A stretch of 28,890 nt of DNA from Candidatus Omnitrophota bacterium (GTDB lineage Bacteria; Hinthialibacterota; Hinthialibacteria; Hinthialibacterales; JAKPRU01): NCBI GenBank assembly GCA_029570205.1, contig JAKQSI010000036.1, positions 1-28,890 of the forward strand, read 5' to 3'. The stretch's first letter is position 1. The number at the start of each line of letters is the position of its first letter. Positions 14,276 to 22,377 of the stretch are shown here, one piece after another. Both the position numbers and the translations under genes were made by a program. A model generated the notes under the pieces. That model was not told where the DNA came from. It did no database searches and was given only the letters and a program-made list of their open reading frames with translations.

Positions 14276-15049
14276 GTGGAAGCTCAGCTCCAATGGCTTC
14301 ATGCTCTTCAAGCCATCGAGGATCGTCTTCGTGCGCTCCGCGATGGAAGGAAGACGCGTCGTTGCCTCCTCGACATTGCTGCCCTCGAAAAAGAAAGAAT
14401 CCGCCTTTCTCAACAACTTGATCCGAGACTATTGCGTCGATTTGAGATACTTTTGGAGCGTAGACAAGGCAAGGCGATGGCCCCGATTCGTGGGAAATCC
14501 TGCGGAGCCTGCGGTCTGGTTCTTCCCGAACAAACCGTTGTGGATGTGCAGACGATGGAATTCCTTATCTCATGCGAATCCTGCAATCGGTTTTTGTATT
14601 GGGATCACGAAGAAGAGCGTAAACGTGAGGCCCGTATTGCCGCAGAGGTGGCAAGGGCAAAGTCCGAGCAAGCGCAAGGGGTGAAGACCGTCGAACCGGT
14701 TGGCGTGCGCAGGGCAAAAGCGGCCAAACGAGTCGGGGCAAGAATCCCCGTCGGGGAAACACGCCAATCGGAACCGGCAAGTCCTGAAAAACCCGCGGCA
14801 ACTAAGACAAAACCTGCGGCGAAGGGGGGCGTCCCCAAAGAGACAGTCACTGCAAAGAAACCGGTGGATAAAAACAAACCTGCGGCAAAGAAACCGGTAG
14901 TCAAGAAGACGGTCGCAAAGAAAGCGGTTATCAAGAAGCCCTCCGTCAAGAAAAGCGGAGTGAAAGAATCCACTGTGAAAGAATCCCCTCACCGGAAAAG
15001 AACACCCGGCATTTCACGCACACCGAAAAAAAGTTCTGCCAGGAAATGA
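14276..15049 (+). CDS. C4 zinc-ribbon protein (COG1579-like) with histone H1-like tail
   Basis: GTG is the only plausible start after an in-frame stop at 14261; the ribosome site is weak. The 257-aa product has three parts. Residues 1-60 are helical, opening like COG1579 proteins (QLQWLHALQAIEDRLRALRD). Residues 64-110 are a zinc ribbon with CGAC (76-79) and CESC (100-103) ending NRFLYW, as in that family. From about 145 to 257 the chain is a Lys/Ala/Pro/Val-rich tail of repeated KKPVVKK- and KKTVAKK-like units, like bacterial H1/HC1-type DNA-binding tails. Compared with typical COG1579 proteins the central coiled coil is about 100 residues shorter. Nucleic-acid binding is inferred from ribbon plus tail. 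The function of COG1579 proteins is itself unclear. Confidence 0.75.
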   Translation: MEAQLQWLHALQAIEDRLRALRDGRKTRRCLLDIAALEKERIRLSQQLDPRLLRRFEILLERRQGKAMAPIRGKSCGACGLVLPEQTVVDVQTMEFLISCESCNRFLYWDHEEERKREARIAAEVARAKSEQAQGVKTVEPVGVRRAKAAKRVGARIPVGETRQSEPASPEKPAATKTKPAAKGGVPKETVTAKKPVDKNKPAAKKPVVKKTVAKKAVIKKPSVKKSGVKESTVKESPHRKRTPGISRTPKKSSARK

Positions 15050-15111
15050 TGGCCCATGGCCTGCTTCGGAATCAAATTGATGAGAGAATAGTCCGTATTG
15101 CTGACCGAATT

Positions 15112-15127
15112 CGGAGAAGTGTCTCCG
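15112..15127 (+). promoter_or_regulatory. Hairpin upstream of FG-GAP gene
   Basis: CGGAGA and TCTCCG pair perfectly around AGTG, in the 103-bp gap between the Zn-ribbon gene and the FG-GAP gene. There is no U-tract after it, so it is a weak candidate for a terminator or leader structure. Confidence 0.3.
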
Positions 15128-15152
15128 GGACCTGAGTTTATGGAGGAAAGTC

Positions 15153-16292
15153 ATGTCTTTTTCACACGCTCGTTTTATGTTGGGACTTTTCGCGATTTGT
15201 GTTTCCCTTGTGGGAGGCGTTGCGGCGGATGGTTTCGCTTTCTCGACGATTGTGATTGACGCCAGCGCCGTATTTGAATGTGCCGGGATTGGGGATATAG
15301 ATGGCGACGGCAAAAACGACATTGTTTCGGGGTCTTATTGGTACAGCTATCCGGGTTTTGAACGGCATTTCATCTGCGAAATTGCGGCGAAGAACGGCTA
15401 CCGGGATGACTTTTCCAACTCGTTGATGGATGTGGATGGGGACGGGGATTTGGATATTGTCTCGGTGACCTGGTTCACGGAACAATGCCTGTGGCGTGAG
15501 AATCCCGGATCGCCATCCGGAACCTGGAAGGAACACGTGATCGACAAACCGGGGAACTGTGAAACCGGCTATTTGGACGATTTGAGCAGGGACGGGGTAC
15601 CGGACCTTGTGGTCAGTGTGGCCCAGGCCGTCAACTGGTATGAGCATATTAATCAGCCGCCGTACTGGAAAAAGCGTTCCCCCGGAAAAGAGGGGGTCGA
15701 GCATGGTTTGGGCACCGGGGATATTAACGGAGACGGCCTGAAAGACATCGTTACTCCAAAAGGCTGGTACGAGGCCCCCGAAGACATTTCTAAGGACCCC
15801 TGGACCTGGCATCCGGAATTCGATCTCGGTTCGACCAGCGTTCCGATTCTTGTTTTCGATGTAAATGGAGACGGTCTAAGCGACATTGTTTTCGGGATGG
15901 GCCATGACTACGGGGTATTCTGGATGCGACAGAATGCGGCTGCCGATGCGGGCAAGCGAACATGGACCCGGCTGGAGATCGACAAGAGCTGGTCCCAGGC
16001 TCATACGATGTTCCATGTGGATTTGGATCAGAGCGGAAAACCGGGATTTATTACCGGGAAACGTTACTATGCGCACAATGGGTCGGATCCGGGAGCGGAA
16101 GATCCAATCGGTGTGTATTTTTATCAATATGACCCGCAGCAGTCGAAATGGGTCAAGACGAATCTGGATTACGGAAACCGTGTCGGATTCGGTTTGATGC
16201 CCGCCGTGGGAGACATTGACGGAGACGGCGATACCGATGTGGTATGTTCCGGGAAGAGCGGTTTGTATTTACTGCTTAATAAACTGAAGTAA
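15153..16292 (+). CDS. Secreted FG-GAP/VCBS repeat beta-propeller protein
   Basis: This 379-aa protein has a signal peptide (about 1-25, ending GVAA) and a clear GGAGGA ribosome site 5 nt before the ATG. It carries repeated calcium-loop blades: GDIDGDGKNDI (47-57), DVDGDGDLDI (93-102), a degenerate DLSRDGVPDL (143-152), GDINGDGLKDI (189-199), DVNGDGLSDI (236-245), a further degenerate DLDQSGKPGF, and GDIDGDGDTDV (353-363). Seven such units fit a single seven-bladed propeller, as in FG-GAP/VCBS and integrin-like domains that bind calcium and often mediate surface binding. No catalytic domain is visible. It converges on the ABC ATPase gene with only 3 nt between stop codons. Ligand unknown. Confidence 0.88.
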   Translation: MSFSHARFMLGLFAICVSLVGGVAADGFAFSTIVIDASAVFECAGIGDIDGDGKNDIVSGSYWYSYPGFERHFICEIAAKNGYRDDFSNSLMDVDGDGDLDIVSVTWFTEQCLWRENPGSPSGTWKEHVIDKPGNCETGYLDDLSRDGVPDLVVSVAQAVNWYEHINQPPYWKKRSPGKEGVEHGLGTGDINGDGLKDIVTPKGWYEAPEDISKDPWTWHPEFDLGSTSVPILVFDVNGDGLSDIVFGMGHDYGVFWMRQNAAADAGKRTWTRLEIDKSWSQAHTMFHVDLDQSGKPGFITGKRYYAHNGSDPGAEDPIGVYFYQYDPQQSKWVKTNLDYGNRVGFGLMPAVGDIDGDGDTDVVCSGKSGLYLLLNKLK

Positions 16293-16295
16293 AGA

Positions 16296-17108
16296 TCACA
16301 CGTATTCCCGCTGGAGGTTTTGGAGCAGATCGTCGGTGAGTCGTTCGACTTTGCGGATTTCGGCGAATTTGTTCAGCAGGTCGTCAACGGTGAGTCGATT
16401 TTTCTCGGCAAGCGGAATATCGTCGATTATTTTTCCCTTGTTCATCATAATGGTTCTGGCGCCGAGGTCGAGGGCCTGCTGCATACTGTGCGTCACCATC
16501 AGAGTAGTAAATCCGCTACGTCCGATGAAACTTTTCGTCAGTTTAATGACTTGTGCGGCGGACTTGGGGTCCAAGGCGGCGGTGTGTTCGTCCAGGAGCA
16601 ACACTTTCGGTTCGCTGATGACGGCCATCAGGAGGGTTAATGCCTGACGCTGGCCGCCGGAGAGCGTTCCGATTAAATGATCCAACCGATTTTCCAACTG
16701 CATTTCCAGTTGAGCCACCGCCTCCCGGTAGGCTCTTCTCCGTTCCCCATTCAGGCCGATTTTGGGTTTTTTGTGGCGACCGCGCAACCAGGCCGTATGG
16801 AGATTCTCGGCAATGGTCATATCCGGCGCGGTTCCCATAAAGGGATTCTGAAACACACGGGAGACAAATTTGACGCGCTGGTAGTCTTTTCTGTAGGTGG
16901 TATCTTGCCCCGCGATTTCTATTTTTCCGGAATCAGGCAGAAAAGTTCCGGCAACGGCATTCAGCAAGGTCGATTTTCCGGACCCGTTTGTCCCGATGAT
17001 GGTAACGAAATCACCGGCATTGACTCTCAGGTCGATTCCACGAAGCGCATACACCTCATTGGCCGTACCGGGATAAAATTTCTTATGAAGATCGGTAATT
17101 GTAATCAT
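16296..17108 (-). CDS. ABC transporter ATPase (TrpZ/COG1101 type)
   Basis: This 270-aa ATPase subunit has Walker A GTNGSGKST (39-47), Q-loop Gln87, signature LSGGQ (149-153), Walker B VLLLDE (169-174) and switch His207. The order and the LHKKFYPGTANEVYALRGI opening match the ATPases that accompany PF04392-type binding proteins and COG4120 permeases. It hydrolyses ATP to drive the importer encoded just upstream; the gap to the permease gene is 6 nt, so it is the last gene of the operon. There is a C-terminal extension of about 30 residues after the core. It is apparently intact. Confidence 0.95.
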   Translation of the reverse strand: MITITDLHKKFYPGTANEVYALRGIDLRVNAGDFVTIIGTNGSGKSTLLNAVAGTFLPDSGKIEIAGQDTTYRKDYQRVKFVSRVFQNPFMGTAPDMTIAENLHTAWLRGRHKKPKIGLNGERRRAYREAVAQLEMQLENRLDHLIGTLSGGQRQALTLLMAVISEPKVLLLDEHTAALDPKSAAQVIKLTKSFIGRSGFTTLMVTHSMQQALDLGARTIMMNKGKIIDDIPLAEKNRLTVDDLLNKFAEIRKVERLTDDLLQNLQREYV

Positions 17109-17114
17109 TCGTCA

Positions 17115-20100
17115 CTACTCTCTTTTTACAACGGCCGCACGGCTCAGGAATTCATCGGTAAGATGGATTCCATACAGGTCTGCGAGCGCCAGGTTGACAG
17201 CCATTGTTTCGGGAATGCAAGCGTTAATCGGGATATCTTTCGGGTGTTCACCGCCCAGGACACGAAGCGCCACACGCGCGGTTTCTCGCCCTACCTGGTA
17301 ATAATCCGCCCCCAGTCCGATAAACGCACCCAGATCGACATCGGACGGACCGTTGGTAAAGAATGGAATCTTGTGCCGTTTCATCAAATCCGCAAGGGAT
17401 TGGGTAGCCAGAAGAACGGTATTATCGCCCGACGTGATATAGATTTCGATGCCCCTGGCGATGAGGGAGTTCGCCGCATCGAGTACGTCGCCGGTTCCGC
17501 TCACATTTGCCTCCAGCAGTTCAAAGCCGTATTGTGCCGCCGCCTCCCGTGCCTTGCAGGTACAGGCTTCGGAGCAGGCCTCGGCGGTGTTCCATATAAT
17601 CCCGATGCGCCTGGCTTTCGGAAACAACTCCCGCATGACTTTGACGGCGGAGCCGACCGGCTGCAGGGTTGCCACGCCGGTGAGCTGCGGGAGATGATCC
17701 TGCGGATTCTGTGCAACTCCCATGCGGAACGGGTCGGTTACCATGCCGAACACATGCGGGATGCGCTGATTCGATTGAGCCAGAACCTGAAGGAGCGGCG
17801 TGCTCAGACTGATAATATAATCATACCGCTGACGAACCAGATCGTTCGCGAGAAGGGTTGCAATGGACATGTCTCCCTGGGCGCTCTTTTCATCCAGTTC
17901 AATGTTGTACTTGTCCATTGCCCCGCTTTCTTTTAACTCATCGCGGATCCCCCGGAGGCCCTCCATGGTAATTCCGTGTTCGCTATAATAGACTAACGCA
18001 ACACGTGTCTTCTCTTTTTTCGTCGGCGTTTCCCCCGTCCCGTTTTTTTGACTGTCGATGATCTTCTGCGCTCTTTCAAGAACGGCAGGGGTAACCGCAA
18101 GGTTCAATCTCCGGGCCACATCCAAATTAACGTACAGAACGGTTTCTTTTGTCTGATAAATGGGGAGACTCGCGGAATGTTGACCGCCCAGGATTTTTGC
18201 CAGGTAATTACCGCCATCATAGCCGGTCTGATAGTAGTCAGGACCTAAAACGGCCACCGCTCCCTGCTCGGCCTGTTCGGCGCTGACGGACAACACCGGG
18301 ATTTTCATTTCATTACCGACCTTTACCAATCCGCCGAATCCGACATCCAGGGTGTTGTCGCCGGGGTTCAGGAGAACTTCCGCTCCCTTGGCCGTCAGGG
18401 ACCGGGCGGCGTCCACAATTTCGGACGGGTTGGTTACCGAGGCTTCGATAATTTCCAGGCCGATTTGTGCGGCATGGTCGCGCGCTTTTTCCAGGACGGC
18501 TTCGCTGTTTGCCTCGGCGGTGTTCCAGGGAATACCCACTCTCTTTCGGTCCGGAAACATCTCGGCTATCAGGTCCAGAACGCTGTCAATCGGAGGGAAG
18601 CACGAAATGCCGGTCATGTTCGGCCAATGGTCGGTCGCGCTCTTTGCCGCGCCGACCCGGTACGGATCGAACACGTATGTAAACACAACGATGGGCTTCT
18701 CCCGCTCTGCGACCAGCTGCACGGCCGATTGGACGCACGGTGTTGAAAGCGGAACAATGATATCGACTTCTCGACGGATAAAATCCTGAATGATCGCGTT
18801 AATCATTGCAAAATCGGCTTGGGCATTCTTGTAAATTAACTCGACATTGTCTCCGTCGAAATAGCCCTGATCTTCGAGGGCTTTGAGTATCCCTTTCTTG
18901 CACAACTCAACAGTGGGTTCCATCCCGAACTGCACAATACCGATCTTCGATTTTCTCTTCACAGCCGCTTCGGGCGCTTTGATAAGGAGAGTAGCCTGCG
19001 ACAACAGTTGCTCGGGGAACTCGATCCCGATTTCTCCGGCAACGGGAAGATTGAGGCCGACAGTCAGTTTACTGTAATGTTCGAAGGGAATATCCCTCGG
19101 GTTCTCGCCTTTCAGGATCCGGTCGACCAGGTGCGCAGCCTGGATACCGCTCTGCGTATAGTCGTATCCGAGCGCCGCAAGCGCGCCGTCTCCGAGGCGC
19201 TCAACATCACTTAGAAAAATAGGGATCTTCCCGGATTTCGCCGCCTTTACCACCGACTCGAATGCGGAGTACACGACATTATCCGGTACAAGAACGAAGG
19301 CATCAATTCCTTTTTGTGTCAGAGACAGGGCGGCTTCGTACACTTCGGCGGAACCGGTAATTGTTGCTTCGAGTAATGTGACATCACTGTACGTGGCGAC
19401 AACTTTCTTCAACTGCTCGACATTGAACACGGAGTTTGCATGTGCCTGATCATAAATGCAGCCGATGTTCAGCGGTTGCGGCATGATCGCGCGGACCATC
19501 TCCATGGTTTTGTCCATAGGAACCGAGCCGTACACGCCGGTGACATTCGGCAGGTGGTCCGTATCGGATTTCCCGGCCTCGATTTTGAACGGATTGGCCA
19601 CGGTTGCAAATACAACGGGCCGATCCTTGATCTTATTGACGGCGATCTGGGTACAGGCTGTCGAGATGGCGACAACGATATCTACGTTCTCGCTCAGGAA
19701 CTTGTCGGCGATGGTGTTCGCCGTGGGAAGATCGTTGTTGGCGTTTTCGACCAGGAGAATGCAGTTCCGACCATTTTTATAGCCGATTGTTGCCATTTCT
19801 TCCAGAAAGCTGTCGCGTGTTACATTGAGGAGACCGTTGTCGCTGACTTGAAATACACCGATTTTGCAAGTTTTTGCGGACGATAGTTCAGTGACAGAAG
19901 AACGATTCTTATATGCAACAATTGCAATCATCGCAAGAAGCGCCGCGGTTCCGGCAACGAGCTGTAATCGTTTTGAAGAGAGGAGGTCGGACAGGCGCGG
20001 CAGGCGTGTTTTCCGCGACTCTCCAGCGGTTACCGTCTTCGAAACAACTAGAGTAATCAAAACAAATACAGCGGTCAGGAGCTTCAAATCAATCGGATTC

Positions 20101-20882
20101 ATTCCCACATACAGGGCAACGGCGATCATCATGCGGAAGACCACGGAACCGACAATGACGCTCAGTGTTTTCACAAACATAGAGGGTGTTCGGAGAATCG
20201 ATTCTCCGATGATGACCCCGGCCAGCCCGATGACTATGGTTCCGATGCCCATCCCGATATCCGCAAAGCCCTGGTACTGGGCGACAAGCCCCCCGGAAAT
20301 GCCCACGAGAGCATTGGCGAATGTGATGCCGAAGATTTTCATCCCATTTACATTCACCCCGGTTGCGGCAGCCATAACCGGGTTATTTCCGGTAACCCGC
20401 ATGGAGATCCCGAAATCGGTTTTGAAAAACAGGGACATCAGAATCCAGAAAGCCAGAAGCCCAATACAGAGTGCAATGCAGGTCCATATTTCTGTCGGCA
20501 AACCGGGATTGATGTTCTCCAGGCAGGTGAGGAAAGTAGTCCGGTTCAGCAGGGGGATGTTGGAGCGGCCCATCACGTGCAGGTTAATGGAATACATGCC
20601 GGTCATCACCAGGATTCCTGCGAGGAGTCCGTTAATACCGAATCGGGTATGAATAATCGCGGTGGCGCACCCGGCGGCGGCTCCGAGCAAACCGGCGGCG
20701 AGAAGGGCGACGAACGGATTGTGCCCCGATACGATCAGGACGGCCGCCATGGCTGCGCCGGCGGCGAAACTCCCGTCGACCGTGATATCCGCGAAATCGT
20801 GTATGCGAAAGGTGATAAACATCCCCATGGTCATAAACGCATACAGAAGGCCTAAGTTGAGCGCGCCGACCCAGAGTTCCAT
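17115..20882 (-). CDS. ABC permease fused to three substrate-binding domains
   Basis: This 1255-aa single chain begins (residues 1-285) with a multi-helix permease of COG4120 type (TrpY-like). A basic linker and one more membrane helix (about 307-324) carry the chain outside. Three PF04392/TrpX-like binding domains follow at about 338-635, 645-940 and 958-1250. Each repeats the same landmarks. A ligand-loop Ser-Thr occurs as ISTACTQ, LSTPCVQ and LSTPLLQ. A P-F/Y-x-x segment occurs as ANPFKI, FDPYRV and TDPFRM. A hinge motif occurs as YDQAHANS, WNTAEANSE and WNTAEACSE, and a late loop as PDNV, GDNT and GDNT. Domain 1 is the most divergent. In known systems the three parts are separate proteins; TrpXYZ of streptococci takes up tryptophan. 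Fusion tethers three receptors to each permease. The gene starts 3 nt after the STAS gene stop. Confidence 0.9.
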   Translation of the reverse strand: MELWVGALNLGLLYAFMTMGMFITFRIHDFADITVDGSFAAGAAMAAVLIVSGHNPFVALLAAGLLGAAAGCATAIIHTRFGINGLLAGILVMTGMYSINLHVMGRSNIPLLNRTTFLTCLENINPGLPTEIWTCIALCIGLLAFWILMSLFFKTDFGISMRVTGNNPVMAAATGVNVNGMKIFGITFANALVGISGGLVAQYQGFADIGMGIGTIVIGLAGVIIGESILRTPSMFVKTLSVIVGSVVFRMMIAVALYVGMNPIDLKLLTAVFVLITLVVSKTVTAGESRKTRLPRLSDLLSSKRLQLVAGTAALLAMIAIVAYKNRSSVTELSSAKTCKIGVFQVSDNGLLNVTRDSFLEEMATIGYKNGRNCILLVENANNDLPTANTIADKFLSENVDIVVAISTACTQIAVNKIKDRPVVFATVANPFKIEAGKSDTDHLPNVTGVYGSVPMDKTMEMVRAIMPQPLNIGCIYDQAHANSVFNVEQLKKVVATYSDVTLLEATITGSAEVYEAALSLTQKGIDAFVLVPDNVVYSAFESVVKAAKSGKIPIFLSDVERLGDGALAALGYDYTQSGIQAAHLVDRILKGENPRDIPFEHYSKLTVGLNLPVAGEIGIEFPEQLLSQATLLIKAPEAAVKRKSKIGIVQFGMEPTVELCKKGILKALEDQGYFDGDNVELIYKNAQADFAMINAIIQDFIRREVDIIVPLSTPCVQSAVQLVAEREKPIVVFTYVFDPYRVGAAKSATDHWPNMTGISCFPPIDSVLDLIAEMFPDRKRVGIPWNTAEANSEAVLEKARDHAAQIGLEIIEASVTNPSEIVDAARSLTAKGAEVLLNPGDNTLDVGFGGLVKVGNEMKIPVLSVSAEQAEQGAVAVLGPDYYQTGYDGGNYLAKILGGQHSASLPIYQTKETVLYVNLDVARRLNLAVTPAVLERAQKIIDSQKNGTGETPTKKEKTRVALVYYSEHGITMEGLRGIRDELKESGAMDKYNIELDEKSAQGDMSIATLLANDLVRQRYDYIISLSTPLLQVLAQSNQRIPHVFGMVTDPFRMGVAQNPQDHLPQLTGVATLQPVGSAVKVMRELFPKARRIGIIWNTAEACSEACTCKAREAAAQYGFELLEANVSGTGDVLDAANSLIARGIEIYITSGDNTVLLATQSLADLMKRHKIPFFTNGPSDVDLGAFIGLGADYYQVGRETARVALRVLGGEHPKDIPINACIPETMAVNLALADLYGIHLTDEFLSRAAVVKRE

Positions 20883-20885
20883 CGT

Positions 20886-22103
20886 CTAGCCTTTCAATTC
20901 GATGATCCCCGCCATGCCGTTCTGAAATCGGGTCTGGCCGAGGATATGTTGAACCTTGTAGACTTCCAGATCCGTCATGACGCGATTCATCTCCTGTTCG
21001 AATTGTTCCAGATTTTTGTTCAGGGCTTCTTTCGCGAATACGGCGCCGTGCAAGTGGAACGGGTGATCTTTCGCGAGGAGTTCCTGCAGCGCGGGAGGTT
21101 CCGCGTTCTTGTCTTTGATGGCGATCCCCACTCCGATCACAACATGGTTGTAATCGGAAGCCTCGACGGGGAAATTGACCCATTCGGCGAAATTAGTCGA
21201 ATCGAAAATCTCCCTGCCGTTCGATGGTTTATTTTCCAGAATGGGGACATTTTTCAGGTGCATTCCCCAAAGTCCTTTACTTTCAGCAAGGAGGACAATT
21301 CCCAGCATATTGGCCTTCGCGATTTCAAAGAATGCGGAGATGAGTTCCGTAAGTTGAATGAGTCGGTCGGGGTGATCAAAAGTCAAGATGTAGTTGTAGG
21401 AACCGTTGAATCCGAATCCGTGAAGGAACTTGTACTCCAGCGAGGAATCTCCCTGCGGGCACAGCATAAAATCGACCGCCGGGCGTTTCACCGCCGGATA
21501 GAAGTAGAAGTTCTTGTTGATGGTAACCGATTCGCCCAGAAACTGTTTGTAGTCATCGAAGTTCTCGCCGATAGTGGCCAGTCCGGTACTGAATGGGATA
21601 TCCTGCGCTTTCATGGTCACGATATCCTGTTCGGTGTATTCGGAAAGCGGGAGTTTGCGTTGCGAACCGATGGGGAGGAGTGTTCCCGGGGATACCTGCC
21701 GCTCGACATATTGGATGGAGATTCCACGGATCTCTTTGGACAGCAGAGAAGGAGCCGGCTTTTCTCCCCGAATAGCGGCGAGAATCCCTTCACGGTTTGC
21801 GAACAATCGAAAGACCTGGAGGAGGCCGCTGAGGGTGAAGATTTCCTGTGTCTGAGGCGAAGCGTTATACAGCAGAATGTCACCGCCGACTTTTTTGAGC
21901 TGTTTCAGGGTATTGATGAAAACGCGAAGGCCGGCGCTGCTGACATAGCTGACTTCATGCAGATCGGCGATCAGTATTCGTTCTCCGTTCAGGATGAGAT
22001 TATCGATCTGTTTCTGGAGATCCGAGCAGGTCATTCCATCAATGCGGCCTCGGATACGGAGGCATTTACATCCGAGTTCCTCTTCAACGGTACAAGTAAG
22101 CAT
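20886..22103 (-). CDS. STAS-domain protein with large C-terminal domain
   Basis: I start at the ATG at 22101-22103 because the STAS domain begins there; the upstream extension has no homology-like features. The product is 405 aa. Residues 1-110 form a STAS domain (anti-sigma-factor-antagonist fold) with VSYVSSAGLR; Ser56 aligns with the phosphorylatable serine of SpoIIAA, though the preceding Asp is Ser55. Residues about 120-405 form a soluble alpha/beta region of unknown function containing DIPFSTGLATIGENFDDYKQ, VDFMLCPQGDSSLEYKFLHG and LGIVLLAESKGLWGMHL. I have an impression of similar regions in other uncharacterised STAS proteins. It is first in an operon with the fused ABC importer (3-nt gap), so it probably regulates that importer, much as MlaB binds its ABC ATPase. 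That role is inferred. No strong ribosome site was seen. Confidence 0.82.
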   Translation of the reverse strand: MLTCTVEEELGCKCLRIRGRIDGMTCSDLQKQIDNLILNGERILIADLHEVSYVSSAGLRVFINTLKQLKKVGGDILLYNASPQTQEIFTLSGLLQVFRLFANREGILAAIRGEKPAPSLLSKEIRGISIQYVERQVSPGTLLPIGSQRKLPLSEYTEQDIVTMKAQDIPFSTGLATIGENFDDYKQFLGESVTINKNFYFYPAVKRPAVDFMLCPQGDSSLEYKFLHGFGFNGSYNYILTFDHPDRLIQLTELISAFFEIAKANMLGIVLLAESKGLWGMHLKNVPILENKPSNGREIFDSTNFAEWVNFPVEASDYNHVVIGVGIAIKDKNAEPPALQELLAKDHPFHLHGAVFAKEALNKNLEQFEQEMNRVMTDLEVYKVQHILGQTRFQNGMAGIIELKG

Positions 22104-22377
22104 AATTTTAAACCCGACTGTGCGATGAGATACAGGCCAAGCGGAACTGTACGGAGCAGCGACCTCTACCGACAGCCCGCGGTCAGGCAAAGGCTATCAG
22201 ACAGGAACGGGTTGTACAGGTGGGTCTTGGTTCGGTCCGGGTAGGCCGACATACCGAAATCCGGGAGTTTGCCCGTCCGTCCGTAAAAAGCGCAGACCGA
22301 TCTACCGCATACCCTCTCAACAAACGGCGCAGTATCTTGTATAAATACACCATTCTACACATATTCGGAGAACGACC
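22104..22377. promoter_or_regulatory. Divergent control region, STAS-ABC operon and GH38 gene
   Basis: On the plus strand TCAACA (22317-22322), 17 nt and TATAAA (22340-22345) make a reasonable promoter for the GH38 gene, followed by GGAG (22367-22370) and ATG at 22378. No comparably good promoter was found for the STAS operon on the minus strand. No gene or riboswitch was recognised in the remaining sequence. Confidence 0.45.

Noticed and set aside
20886-22190. A longer STAS protein starting at 22190
   Set aside because: The extra 29 residues show no conserved character, and the STAS fold begins exactly at the internal Met.
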